A DNA stretch of 64,000 nucleotides from Arbacia lixula (GCA_963669155.1 OZ022576.1:40111807-40175806), one strand, 5' to 3'; positions 30,962 to 43,466 are shown, counted from the stretch's first letter. The notes: a model not told the origin generated them from the sequence alone. Numbers and translations are program-made.

Positions 30962-33718
30962 CATCAGCTTGTATTCTGTAATATTTCATTTGATTCCATG
31001 TGCAGACCCCACCATGAATGGGTCCACTACTGTTTTGTGTTTTTAGTTTTTGCATTGTACTGTAGGAGTGCCATATGGATATTGGTCACTGGGTGGTTAC
31101 ATTGTACATGTAATGTACAAATGTGTAGACTTTAATGTATGTGTGTGCTCTTACTTGTATCTTGATGGAAACACAGAGCGATATACACACATTTTATGTA
31201 ACACAGAATGGACTGGAGAGTGTATAGTACAACTTGAGTCACTTTTACGGCACCCCCAGAAAATACACGCCGGGGTGACAGGGGTTCCACGTTGCCCTTT
31301 CACAGAGTTTGGCCACTCGTGGACTGCACCCTGGCTATAGAGTTATTGTGTGTTCCCATGGCAACACTTTTAATCAGGAAATGTGGTAGGGTTGTGATCA
31401 GGGATCGGAGGAAGTAGTAAGATTTCAGGCCTAGCAGGGTGACCTTCGCGATAGCAGGAAAAGTAGAAAATGAAAGAGTGCCACATCTATAAGACATCTC
31501 TTCTTGACAGTTGCACACTACAGTGTATTTATAAAGGAAGAGTAGTTTATATCATTAATCAATTTTTTAATGGAATTAGCCCCACTAGTAATTGGAAGGA
31601 TTTGTTATATTTAATGTACATTTTAAGTGCAAGTATAATCAATCAAAGTATTTTATGGGTTTATTTACTTAAAAAAAACTTCATTTGCAAGATGTACGGT
31701 AGTGATTATGTCAAGGGTTGCATTTGATCTTCTGTTGACAAACTGGGCAGGTTACATGCAATTCAGCATTGCTTTGTATTTACCACAATTTTTTGCAGCA
31801 AATTAGATATAATTCTACACTGTATTAGCTGTTGGCCGCTGTTTGTACATGAATGCACCATTAGAGAATTGTATTTTCTTATACATCACATCATATTTTT
31901 CATATTCATTAATATTGATTTTGTATGTGTGCACAGTTGACCTAAAGCTCCCCTGTACTATGTTTTTGTAACATATTATTATATTATATTGCATGCAAGC
32001 AAAAACATATTTTATCATTAGTAAAACATTACAAAAACATGAAATAAGCAAATAAGTTTTAAGGAAAAAATGAGAGTATGACATCACAGCCTCTTGAATT
32101 TGAACTACGCAACCTTTGTATTGACATCAATACACTCATAGTTTTCTTGTAAGTTGTTTGATTTTCATCAATTCTGTTGTACTCTTTCCCTCCTGAATGT
32201 TCTGCTTTTGATATGAACTTGTCCTTTAATTCAAATCGTGCTATATTATAATCAGAAATAGTGATGTCTATACAGTGAAGATTGTCATAATGTCCTTGGG
32301 TCTATTAAAGTGCAGTTGACTGATGTCGCAAATTGACAATTTTAAAACATTACTGTACTTATAGTTCATTCATTCAACAATGTTGATCTGCATTTGTAAA
32401 TAGGGATATTTAGTATCAAATTATTTTTTTGTATTCATAATAAGAATTTTTGTGTTGCAGTTTGAGTCAGACACTTTAATATACATAATGAGTAATCGAA
32501 AACACCACACATAAATCCCTATTTTCATAAATCAACAATGAGTACTATAATGCACCTTTCCATTTCTTGCCATTAACATTTAATCTGACTTGGTTCTTAA
32601 TTAGGTCAAGTTAATGAAGCAGAGCCTCACAAAAATATTTCATGTCGCTCAGTAACTGCGCCATTAAAGAGTACATTGTTATGACTTATGATAATTTTCA
32701 TGAAAGCAAGTCCTTATTTGTTTGATGAATAGCCCATTACTTTTTTTCTTTAGAAATTGGCATGCACATCATACAACTCAAATTGACCTAAACCTAATAA
32801 AAGCAGTTCAACTAGAATGAAGAAAAAAATATTTGGAATTGTTGAGGAAAGAGAGGTACATTTATGCTTTTCTCTGGTGTATTAATCACAGAGTAGACCT
32901 GGAAAAGATTCTGGATGAGGCATGGATAGGTTAAATTTAACTTTGATTTATATTGTAAATATTAAATCTGTCTTCCCCCTCACAATTTTCATTCACAAAC
33001 TATTTGAGTTGTTTTGTAATTCTCCAAAACAATATTGTTTACATCATCGTTAATTTGCTCAATACAATTTTGTTAAAAGAAGGAATTCTATGTGGCATAG
33101 CTAGATCTGCAAATAACAGCATAGTTTATTCTGATTTGCTTCTTTCTCCAGAACAAAACAAATTTCCTATAATATAGATATATTCACTTGTGTCTGAGAA
33201 TGACGCTTAGTTTATGTTTATGATAGTTCACTCTGATTTTTTTTACCCATATTAGCAGTTGCTTGAAAGTGAAACCTTATGGTTGATGTACATAGTGTAC
33301 ATCCTTTATTCTTCAATACAGATTTTACGTAAGATTCACACTAAAAGAATGTAGGCAAAGCAAAAGTGTTGCTTTCAAAATGACAAATTTTATCGCCATA
33401 CTGCTGATACATGTATTAAGCTCTGTATTGCTATGTGAAGTACATTGTTTGTATTCGTTGGTCATTACTGCGGGCCTTCATGTGCTGTCAATCATTGATA
33501 TTGGCTGTGTACATTTTGTTCAATGTCAGCATTATTGAATCATCAAATAGAGCAAAGTCAACAAATTAGAGTTGGATATTTGATCTAAAGTTATGGGTTT
33601 GAAAAGCAATGAACAATACTAAGATTATCACTTTTGTTCACATACAGCAAGAAACTGGCTGTATTTGTAGTGGATATCCCTAATGTCAGTGCAGTGTGTA
33701 CAGTGTTGTGTTTTTATC
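30962..33718. other. Non-coding AT-rich stretch, no gene recognised
   Basis: No repeats of note and no convincing exons. The frame ending at 31340 is slightly G+C-richer but lacks splice context or domains. Confidence 0.4.
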
Positions 33719-34091
33719 TTATAGGGCATATACTGTACTGAGAAGGCAAAATAGCCTTCAAAAGGTAATTGTTAGCAATCTTCTTGCCAATGGTCTTAAA
33801 TTCATGTATTGACCATTTTAGATGATTGTTGAAAGTTATTTGACCTCAAATGATCCACATATGGAACAATTCATGATTAATGATTAAACCCTCAAAATGT
33901 TCGGGCCGAGCATTTTGAGGATTTGTGATTTAATCACTCATTACTCCAAATGTAGATCATTTGAGGGCAAATAACTTTCAGCAAGCTTCTAAAATAGACA
34001 ATACATGAATTTAAGACCATTGGCAAGAAGATTGCTAACAATTACATTTTGAAGGCTTTTTTGCCTTCCCAGTACAGTATATGCCCTTTAA
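33719..34091. mobile_element. TTAA-type palindromic MITE 'GGGCATATACTG', copy 1
   Basis: The left end agggcatatactgtactgag and the right end ...agtacagtatatgccc are inverted. The right flank is TTAA and the left TTAT (one change). The centre is cctcaaaatgttcgggccga, a near-perfect palindrome. Same family at 43936-44297 and the deleted copy at 37918-38086. Confidence 0.85.
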
Positions 34092-34632
34092 AACAAAGTA
34101 CAAAGCTTTGCGTTCATTCCTATATCATCATAGTCCTACTAACCATAGACAAGGAGTGGGAGGGTCGGCTAGAGATAAAGTGTCCTGTCATTTTATGCAT
34201 ACTTGATGTTTTACCTTCATTTATGGCGATTTGGAGGTGGACGATTCTTGTTCAGGCCTCATAGGCATGGCTGTACATGTAGATGCATCCTAGTCATTCA
34301 CATGTTCACCCCTTTGTGAGTAGGGGTCCCATTTTTCATCATCATTACTTCACACTAATGGGCCCATGAGGTATCATTTGGGAGGGAAGCAGTGATATCA
34401 TCTTCCATCCAAGATGACCTAAATTAATCCACTCTCAAGGTGCGTCTTCACAAGATCAAAGTTGCTGAGTGTAGCATGGTTAGACCCGTTCACGAAATAA
34501 ACAACCTCATGTTGCAAACTAGCCCAAGAGGGGCACATGCTGTTGGGCTGGTAGACGTTGATGTTAGTGTTCACATTGTGTGCATTGAGAGCAGTGAAGA
34601 AGTTTGGAAGTGTTTTTGACCTACATTATGTA

Positions 34633-34919
34633 CAGTTGGACCTTGATTATCCGGCCACGCCGGGACCAGCGGCCGTCCGGAAAATCGATTTGGCCGGATA
34701 AGAGGGATATGTCAAAATAGGCACTTTCTAGTATGTTATTGTCGGGGTATACATGTTTTGCATATTTCCAATTAACCAGCATTATGATTATCTTCCTAAA
34801 AATACACAGAACAGCAACATAAATTACTCCAAAATCTTAACAAAATACGATCTTACATCGCTACAATCATTAACAGGGATGGCCGGAAAATCGATGGCCG
34901 TATAATCAAGGTGGAACTG
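34633..34919. mobile_element. pogo/Tigger-like MITE
   Basis: A 287-bp element with TIRs cagttggaccttgattatcc/ggcc and inverse ggccgtataatcaaggtgga/actg, bounded by TA duplications (34631-34632 and 34920-34921). The 'CAGT-GACC-TGATTATCCGG' type of end and TA target fit the pogo/Tigger branch of Tc1/mariner. An internal ccggaaaatcgat repeat is found near both ends. No transposase. Confidence 0.82.
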
Positions 34920-35109
34920 TACTCTCAACGTGGGTCTTCACTAGACTTGCATTGCAAAGTGGTGTATGATCTGCTCTCTTCAATAGGTCTAAAGTTGCGT
35001 TTGGATCAGCCCCAATCCAGCACATGCGTGTTATTACTGTCAGGTGCCGCTCAGATAGGGCTGATATGCAGTACTCTCTCTGCTTGCAGTGTTTATGTGG
35101 TAAGGCTGA

Positions 35110-35238
35110 TTTCACGAATCAGAAATAGTGCACTATTTCACCAACTTGGAGCAGATGGAGACAGCCCTGGGCAATCAAGAACTTGACAGGATTGCAGATG
35201 CAGTGGAGGCATTGGTGGGAGTAGCAATGGAAGATTGA
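35110..35238 (+). other. Possible terminal exon (weak)
   Basis: One + frame reads IVHYFTNLEQMETALGNQEL then DRIADAVEALVGVAMED and a TGA at 35236-35238. The helical, acidic, codon-like composition stands out from the surroundings. An AG at 35120-35121 could be an acceptor, but the pyrimidine tract is poor and no partner exon was found. No family was recognised. Chance is a serious alternative. Confidence 0.18.
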
Positions 35239-35403
35239 ATTACAGTCGTTTAGAGTGAGGAGGAGCATAGACCGGGACTCAATTAATTCTTGAAGACAGG
35301 CGCGTACTGCTATCTCTCTGCGCATCGTTATCTTTGCTTGTGAATTGCACATGCTGTACATGTAGGTAGGTTAGGAGTATGTTTGAGAGAGACGACATGA
35401 AAT

Positions 35404-35660
35404 CTAGAGAAAATGAAAGAGACGGAGTGATGCAAAAATGCAAATAAAAAGAGAGAGAGGAGGGGGGGGGAGATGTCTAGGCAGAAGAACAGCACAACTT
35501 AAAAAGAGAGATGGAGATTCAAAAAGGAATACATACAGATAGAGGAGAGAGAGTGAGTAAAATGTATGTGTGTGGAGGAGGGAGGGGGCATACACTACAA
35601 GATTAGGGGGGGGGGGGGGGGAGGGAGTGTGACTTACATGTACGGAAGTGAGAGGAGGTG
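35404..35660. repeat. GA-rich tract with poly-G runs
   Basis: Purine-rich sequence with G-runs at about 35462-35470 and 35606-35622. The Leu/Ser/Pro-rich minus-strand frame is an artefact. Confidence 0.85.
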
Positions 35661-36420
35661 GAAATACCATTTAAACCACTGTTCATGTGCATAATACAAT
35701 ACATGAGTGACTCCTACATTCTTCTTGGCCATCCAAGTAGAGACATAGTTCAATTGTGGTCATGTTCTCATGTATTTATTTGTGTGTTTAAATTCTAATT
35801 GAGACATTTCCTCATGTTATGTATACATACATTTAATGTTACTTGCATTATTTGCCTATCTTTACTCACCTGTAGATTTTGGTCACAGTATATACTGCAG
35901 TGCACTTGCACATACTTCAAGGGTATTCCTGTATCTGGATATATTGTGGATTGTTTGCATCAAGCTTTTATGCAAACAGGACTGAAATCCTTAACTGAGT
36001 TGTCAAGAATTTCTGTAGCACTCTTTGGTAAAGATTAGCATTATTAATTCAGTTCAATTCAATGTGCAACTGCCATTTCTTTACATTTATTTTCCAGCAC
36101 ATGCAGTATCCATAGCAATACAAAAAACATACACCACATAAACATTAAAAGCGCATGCGCTGCTCAGCCAGAGTTTTGATATTTTTCTGTTTTCTTGATT
36201 ATGTTCAAGCAGGTATCCTCTGTCTCGACCCTGTCTGGAAGAAGGAGAGTGTGATTTAATCGTCTAAAGATTCACAGTGGGTGCTGGAGTTCTAAACAAG
36301 AATATCCTCACAGACCAGCAAATTGCATGACGACATGATTGGTGACTTCATCTAGAAGGAGGTATGTAACACAATTCTAATCTGCTTGAAACATGCTTCA
36401 TATGCAACAAACAAATTTCC
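35661..36420. other. Non-coding; one exon-like block
   Basis: A strong pyrimidine tract and AG at about 36211 is followed by about 150 nt and a GTATGT donor at about 36361. All frames across it carry stops, so if spliced it would be an untranslated or non-coding exon. Otherwise nothing seen. Confidence 0.25.
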
Positions 36421-36889
36421 TTAAAGACAGGATGACCCTTCTGGAGGTAACCAAACCTTTGGAGGTGTCCCTTTTACCGGTAACAAAAATCACCTTAATT
36501 GAAAGAACCTACTGTATCAGAACTTCCCTCCCAATAATAGAAGTGGATAATGACTTTGATCGAAATGATAGCGATCGCTAGATTTTGAGGAGGTTTTGGG
36601 CTGGTTGTCCGAAACCAATGCCCTAGAGACAGGAGACCACTGTGCGGTATGGTCCACACCACAGTGGGAGCATGCCTGTGATGCGTGGCGCATCTCGCAC
36701 TGACGGGCAATACGATTGCGAATGTAGACTACGGCCGCTAGGTTTCAAACGTAAATGTGCATAGTTTTTCACTTTTCCTGAAATGGTTTGTGAGGCTGTG
36801 ACTGAGTTTTCACAAATATTATCGTTAGTGTATACTGCTGATTTCTGCCGAGTTTCATGACTTTTGCAAAGTGAACACCCTGTCTGTAA
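36421..36889 (+). mobile_element. TTAA-type repeat 'AGACAGG', copy 1
   Basis: TTAA+agacaggatgacccttctgg at the left; the right side ...gaacaccctgtct is the approximate inverse. Diagnostic interior phrases are gaacttccctc, gctagattttgaggaggttt, gagacaggagaccac and gaatgtagactacggccgct. Related segments are at 60471-60870 (+), 55955-56205 (-), 42319-42502 (+, partial) and a fragment at about 61870-61905 (-). Confidence 0.65.
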
Positions 36890-36949
36890 GCTTGGTTGAT
36901 ACTGAAAAAAGATTGCATCATTTGTTCGTCTCTCGTTATTCACACTACG

Positions 36950-37359
36950 TTAAAGATGGCCTGTCCCTTTTACAAACATCTGCAAACTTCATGAAAGTTT
37001 GCACATATTTAGCTCATATCTATGGGATACCAACTGTTTTTAAGGTCAGAGGTATTATAACTCCTGTAGAATAAATGAAAATCTAACTAGTTTTTACTGA
37101 AATTTGACTTTTTTTGTAGGTCAGAGGTATTATAACTCCCGTAGAATAAATGAAAATCTAACTAGTTTTCATTGAAATTTGACTTTTTTTGTGGTACGAA
37201 AAAAGAAGGTTCGATCAATTATCAAAGATTATTTCCTCAAAACCGAATATAACACTTTGTCGATTCAAGGGAAAGGTTATATAGCCACTCTCTCTGAAAT
37301 GATGACAAAGTGATGGAACTTTCAGAATTAGGTCTGCAAAAGGGACAGGCTACCTTTAA
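36950..37359. mobile_element. TTAA-flanked MITE with internal 75-bp tandem duplication
   Basis: The left TTAA+agatggcctgtcccttttac and the right end (reverse complement TTAA+aggtagcctgtcccttttgc) are clean TIRs at TTAA sites (36950-36953 and 37356-37359). Inside, 37043-37117 and 37118-37192 are adjacent 75-bp copies (aggtcagaggtattataact...) with few differences. Non-coding. Confidence 0.85.
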
Positions 37360-37917
37360 GTCACAGGAATCACATTAGTTTTTAGTTTTTAAATGTAATG
37401 AACCAGGAAATTGGATTTGAATGTTTGCATGATGTTGCCTTCATTTGGACTTGGGTGGAATAGACATACTGTAGATGTTTTAGACGACGATTCATGCCCC
37501 ACACTAGAAATGGTTAAACATGCTCATCTGGAATTGTCTAAATGTCCCTGCTCTGTATTATTCTATGCATTGGACCTGTCTGTGGTCAAAAGAGGGAGTT
37601 TTTCACTTTAGTAATTTTGCCATTATCAATCATGGCAACTTTTGAAGGGGAATGAAGATATAGTGAGTTGAATTTTAATGAATCAAGAAAAATCATACAA
37701 ATCAATGATGAAATGTTTATTAATCACTTGTGCTGTATGTTTGCTCTGGAAATTAAAATTGATGCTCTGATTATTGTCTTCTTCACCAAGAACTATGATT
37801 AGTACTGGTATATGTTGTATTGTATTACATTAGAATAGTATCTTTTAACATTTTCCAGGGCTCTTTTAAGCATTTCAGGGGCAAAATCGCCCAAAAGCCC
37901 CTGTGTATTCCCCCCCG

Positions 37918-38086
37918 ATTGGAGTAATGAGTGATTAAATCTCAAATCCACAAAATGTTTGGGCCAAACATTTCAGCAAGTTTCTAAAATGGACAATACA
38001 TGAATTTAAGACCATTGACAAGAAGATTTCTCATGATCACCTTTTTGAAGTCTTTTTGTCTTCCCAGTGCTGTATATGCCCTTTAA
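37918..38086. mobile_element. TTAA-type 'GGGCATATACTG' MITE, internally deleted copy
   Basis: It retains part of the left arm, the palindromic centre (aaaatgtttgggccaaacat) and the right end gctgtatatgccc + TTAA (38083-38086). A deletion has removed part of the right arm and the left terminus. Confidence 0.75.
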
Positions 38087-38149
38087 AACTCTTCATGTAC
38101 ACCAAACGGATGTGAAACGTGATGTACATTAATGTACATTGCACGATGA

Positions 38150-38610
38150 GGAGATATAAACAAGGTGCATGTATAGAATCCTACAGCATACCCACATGAT
38201 GGAATCAAGTGTGAGCAAGGCACATGTAGTAAAGAGGCAATTATTGATTTACTTCATGTCATACAATGTATATGATAAAAGGACGAGTACAATGGCGTTC
38301 AGACCAAGAAGATATGAACAAGGCTCATATACATGTACCGGTACATAAAGCAACCTACATGCACATTGTACACGCATCTAGCAAACTGCATAATTAAAGA
38401 AAGTGTAAACAAGGCACATGTAGATATACAGGAGCTGGCGGAATTTAACGAGTATACTGGTTATGTGTGACTGAAGCTAGTGTCAACCAACTAACCAAGC
38501 TTGTATGCCGCAGCATACATTACATGACTTAAACATAGTGAAATAAAATATGAACGAGGCTTACAGAAGCTTATGTAGTACAGGACAGTGTGAACACAGC
38601 CCATGAGCAT
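38150..38610 (+). repeat. Dispersed array of 'TATGAACAAGGCACATGTA' motifs
   Basis: About six degenerate copies: tataaacaaggtgcatgta (38155), gtgagcaaggcacatgtag (38211), tatgaacaaggctcatata (38313), gtgtaaacaaggcacatgta (38403), tatgaacgaggcttac (38550) and gtgaacacagcccatgag (38590), spaced 40-147 nt apart. Intervening sequence is not conserved. No element boundaries were seen. Confidence 0.55.
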
Positions 38611-39950
38611 CAGCCCACAGTGCATGCATGTACATGTATGTAGGTATGACCAACAGCGGGGTAATCCTCTGGAGAAATTGTGTCAAGGTGTGCTGCTGGT
38701 AAAGGTCAGTGGAGCCCCAGAGCCCGGGAGAACAAATCACCAGCCTGCTGTCCTCAACAGCAGAGCAGGAATTAGCTCCCCCAGCCTATTGGGACAGCAT
38801 CAAAACGTGCAAATAGTCAAATGTCACAGAATATTGGCGCACTGCAGTACCCCGCATTGCAAACTCGACTGTTCAAAGCAATGCAATATATGAATAGGTA
38901 ACTCAACAGCATATTGGATGTTCACGTAACCTTTTCTTCTCTCGCTCTGTCAAAGCAGACGTTTGTAGTGCCATGTACATGTATGTATACAGTGTACTAT
39001 GTGGTGCTACTGTGGTATGAATTAATTGATATGGTACAATGGGAACTCACATCGTCATAATTATTATACTTGCACTCATTTTATTATAGTGGGCGTATTG
39101 TATAATGCACCTGTACATGTAGGCGTTAAATTGTATTAAGTATTCATGGCAGCAGTATAATAGCTGTGATCACACAGATCAGGAATTACAGTACCCTATG
39201 AAGTCATAGTATATTATTATAACTGACATCATTTGCAAACGATATATACAGTAGACACAAAATTGACACACACTGTACTGTACTTCCAAGACCTGTGATA
39301 TTATTGGCAATCATTCTCCTGTTTATTCCTCCCTGCATGTCTGAACATGTGCACATCAATTGCTTTTATCTTGTCCACAGCTGTATAGTGTAGCTCAACA
39401 TTTGATTATGTTAAAATCTAATCAGGACACTGCTAAATGTTCTTGTGTATGCAAATTAATTCAGCCACCATACTGTGGATAAGTAACTTCAATTGTAAAA
39501 CAACAGCAACATGTTCATGCTGCGTAAATTTTCAGTATATAGATGCATGCCACACATATATTTTGCGTCATATCGATTATGGAGGGAAGCTTTCAGTTCA
39601 TACTCTTTGTATAAAATTTTTCATGAAGTATCCTGTAAATTTGATAATATATTGTATAGCATCAGGCGAGTATGTTCTATCAATTAGACATTTGTGAATT
39701 GTCATTGTTATTTATCTGGCCATGGAAACAATGCATGCATGTACATATGTATGTAGCATCAATTTATGTAGAAATGTTTGAGATGACTGCAAGAATGATG
39801 GGAGTTTAATGACAGTGGTTGGGTTGGGTGGGGTGGGGTTGATATCTGAACATGTTTAGGTGACACGTCATGTAGCCAGCACAATGTGTGCAGTAGTATA
39901 GAACAGTGATTATGAATGTCTGCATATGACATACACGAGCCCATTACATG
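38611..39950. other. Non-coding stretch, no gene recognised
   Basis: Contains several tacatgtac motifs. A G+C-richer block (38640-38880) is open in one + frame without a recognisable domain or splice context. Confidence 0.4.
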
Positions 39951-39952
39951 TA

Positions 39953-40179
39953 CACTGCAGCTCAAAGAAAGTGGCACGGGTAAAGGGAAAGGGAAGGAGC
40001 CGCAGTTTTGAACTGCGGTATATTTTGTCCAGTTCAGCATGAAACATGATGCTTTTTAGGCTAAAGCATCGGGTTTCATGGCATGCTGAACTGGACAAAA
40101 TATACCATGGGTTAAAACTGCGGCTGCTACCTTTTCCTCCTTTTCCCTTTACGCGTGCCAATTCCTTTGAGCTGTAGTG
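39953..40179. mobile_element. Palindromic TA-flanked MITE, copy 3 of 4
   Basis: A 227-bp foldback with cactgcagctcaaag... ends and TA at 39951-39952 and 40180-40181. One arm has a short ggcatg insertion near the centre. Confidence 0.9.
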
Positions 40180-40181
40180 TA

Positions 40182-42318
40182 TGTCACAAACCACATAAAG
40201 TACATGTACCTAACATTATACTGTGGTACTAATTGAAGGGAGAGCTTGAGCAGTGTATACATACTGTGTGTATGTTGCATTATACAGTGTCTGAGGAATT
40301 TGTGTTATTTATTTTAGGATGTGCGTCAATGTGTTCACATACAAAGTTTATACTGAAACTCCGTAAAGATATGCCACATTTAAAAAATCATCATATGTGT
40401 CCAGACACAAATAACAGCAATCTTGTAAGTTGATAAAGATTCGGCATATATGTGGACACAGGATAAGGACGACATTAATACATTTCCAGCTGTAGTCAAT
40501 TTATTATTTTTCGTGGAATCATCTGAAGGGCACTTGACTCATTCTGGTTTATTTAAGAGGACTTCACAAAATCCATGAGCTATGTACGTATGTGTACTAA
40601 CAGTACATCTTCGTGTACCTTCACCATGCAGTGTGTACACAATACCACAAACTGATTATTCACAGTGGCGATGCCAGCAACCTCTCCATTATAAATGCCA
40701 TGCTTACAAATGTACATGTATGCATGGCCCTACATTGCTGTACATGTAAGTGAACATTATACATCACATGAAGTTACAAGTGGGCTGAATTCAGAGCAAG
40801 CATACCTCTTTCAATGCACACACAATTTTTTGTTTGCATTGCGGCTGGTCAATTGCACTGAGGTCTCCCCCCCCCCCCCCCCACATTTTACTTTTTCTCC
40901 ACTTCAATGTACGCTTATACATAAGGCTCTTTAAGGCAAGTCTGTCACAATTTATCATCATCTTCTCATTTGCAGTGCATAGAGTATGTAAGCATCTCTC
41001 TATGTATATAGCATGTAGTTCCCAGTCTTTCATCAACATGGTATGCTAGAAATACCATCCCTTAGCAACAGGGAAGTTTGCATAGACTTTGCTCAGTCAG
41101 AGCTTGTTAATGTGTAGATGTAGTCTGATCAGAGACTGATGTGAACTGATGGTGAGGATGAGTAGGTCAAGAGGCGTGCACTGTGTCCTTTTGCATCATG
41201 CAAAGTGCTTGGGCGTACATGGATACGGGTACCTGGTGGAACAAAAAAAGGAGCAGTGGTAAAAAATCAAAGGGAATTGAAACTCTGATTAAGTAGAATT
41301 GGATGAAAGGAGAAAACGAAGATGAAAGTAGAAAAATAATAAGGAGTAGGAAAGGTTTGTGAAAATTCAGACTTATATACTGTATATATACTGTGCATGT
41401 AAGTTACTTGTGAATACACATTTTTAGTCACTAGCTCTAATACATGCTCCTTGTTTTTTTCCTCACGTATTGTAAAACTGGTAATTTTTGCATTCTTACA
41501 TTTTCGCGGCACAGTATGTACCTGCAACATATTCGCGGGATGTTACTTTTCATGCGCAAGAAATACTTGTCACTGCAAAACAGGCCCAGATGCATTAAAA
41601 TCATCAACAAAGCCCCAAACACAACATCATGAGCATTTAAAGCGGCCACAAAACATTTAATGACTTTGCAAGGTGTCACAGCATGCAACACGCACATGAG
41701 TTGAATTACAATACTAGTGACTCCGGAATTCCTGATAGACTTGCACATCTAGCCTGCTAAGGATAGCAGGATGGTTTAAAATTCACGGTAAATAAAATTT
41801 GTGCTTGCTCTTTGTTGCGCGAAAAGCGCAAAAAGTTACTGTCACGCGAAAATTATTCGGTATTTCAATACTGCTTTGATATCCCTCAACTTTTCATAAT
41901 ACCATTATACATAATTTACATGTAGGAAAAATCTTAATATTACATGCATGAGTATACTCTCATAATCTATTCAGAGGACGCGGCATGATAAAGACTGAAT
42001 ATAATTGGGGAATTTCCCCATCATTTCTTGCTGTTATGGGTATGTGTACATTAGGGAATATGGACATGTTGGTGGAACTAATGACTAGTAACCTGGCCTG
42101 TGATTATTATTGTGATCATGAGGTGTATTATATGCTAACCCAAACTCAAAGAAATGAATGTTATTTAACAATGCAACATAGTACAGTTCAGTACTGACAG
42201 TACACATAAACAACATGTACCATTTTGTGGACTGGCATCTACAGACCGTTACAACATAGTGTGTACCTTCTTGGTCAGTTACATCAGATGTACATGAACA
42301 GGTATGTTCATGGGCCCC
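40182..42318. other. Non-coding stretch, poly-C tract
   Basis: A C-run at about 40867-40882. Otherwise AT-rich, with many tacatgta motifs and no recognisable gene. Confidence 0.4.
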
Positions 42319-42502
42319 TTAAAGCCCTTTTGCAGGTCTAAAAATTGAAATTGTACAAAAAGCACTGGAAATGGAAGGAAATCATATGAAAATAACCTCC
42401 AAGTGATAGAACTGGAAACTGACTTTGAGTGGAATTCCAATGTACATGTATGTTGATTGCTGGATTTTGCTATTTAGTTTTTCGAACAGGTTGGTCAAAA
42501 CC
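42319..42502 (+). mobile_element. Partial copy of the 'AGACAGG' TTAA repeat
   Basis: TTAA at 42319-42322 followed by agcccttttgcagg, and ...gaactggaaactgactttga...ggattttg resemble the left half of copies at 36421 and 60471. Strongly diverged. Confidence 0.4.
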
Positions 42503-42513
42503 TACATTGTACA

Positions 42514-43317
42514 TTACCGTATCGACCGGCAGATAAGACGCCCCCGCACATAAGACGCACCAGGACTTTGAGCACGCAATTTGAAAAAAAAAAAAAAAAT
42601 CGGGTCTCACGTACATGTATACACATGTATGGGACTATGCATTGTGTGACAACAATCAACATCCAACAACAAAATAGATGGCTTTGATAGCCTGACACAA
42701 TAACGGTAATACAATCTCAATCACATCATCAGCATAATTACCAGTTCAAAGAAAGCACCAGAACTAGTATTTGTCAGAGATACCACAAAGAAACCGCTAG
42801 CTAGAAAGCTAAGCCCTAAGGATAACCTCCGTTAGATCAGAGCCGCTATTGTTGCTTTGATCCGGCCTCCAGGTGGCGCTGTACATCTTTTGGCCTCGGA
42901 GATAAAAAAAAAAAAAATCTCCGCGGACGATAATGTGTACAGCGCCACCTGGAGGCCAGATCAAAGCAACAATAGCGGCTCTGATCTAACGGAGGTTATC
43001 CTTAGGGCTTAGCTTTCTAGCTAGCGGTTTCTTTGAGGTGTCTCAGACAAATACTAGTCCTGGTGCTTTCTTCGTACCTGTAATTATGCTGATGATGTGA
43101 TTGAGATCGTATTACCGGTATTATGTCGGGCTATCAAAGCCATTTATTTTGTTGTTAAATGTTGATTGTTGTCACACAATGCATAGTCCCATACATGTGT
43201 ATACGTGTAAGTTTGAAAGACCCGACTTTTTCTAACGCCGTGTATAAGACGCACCCGGACTTTGGCGTGATTTTCAAGGGGAAAAACATGCGTCTTATAC
43301 ACCGAAAAATACGGTAA
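42514..43317. mobile_element. About 800-bp long-palindrome MITE ('TACCGTAT...TAAGACGC')
   Basis: Ends TTACCGTAT and ATACGGTAA carry ataagacgc motifs repeated twice on each side. Arms of about 305 bp (about 42600-42905 and 42912-43237) are nearly exact inverse copies, for example taacctccgttagatcagag and its complement. The centre is ggagata + A14 + tctcc. No transposase. The right terminus is better preserved than the left. It is a foldback DNA element that would transcribe into a hairpin of about 300 bp. Confidence 0.9.
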
Positions 43318-43466
43318 GCAGCAATTAGAGACCGCAATACGCATTTGGCACACATCAATTGATGAAAGCTTAATGTAGGTACACTGTACATTTTATAAAG
43401 TTCTGAGCAATCTTGGAATGTCACTGATTCTATGAGGAAAATGAAAAATATTTGGATACATTCATG

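Noticed and set aside
34906..35115. Ankyrin-like peptide (MCWIGADPNATLDLLKRADH) on minus strand
   Set aside because: A single weak resemblance, no repeat continuation, no splice context, and it begins inside the pogo-like MITE flank.
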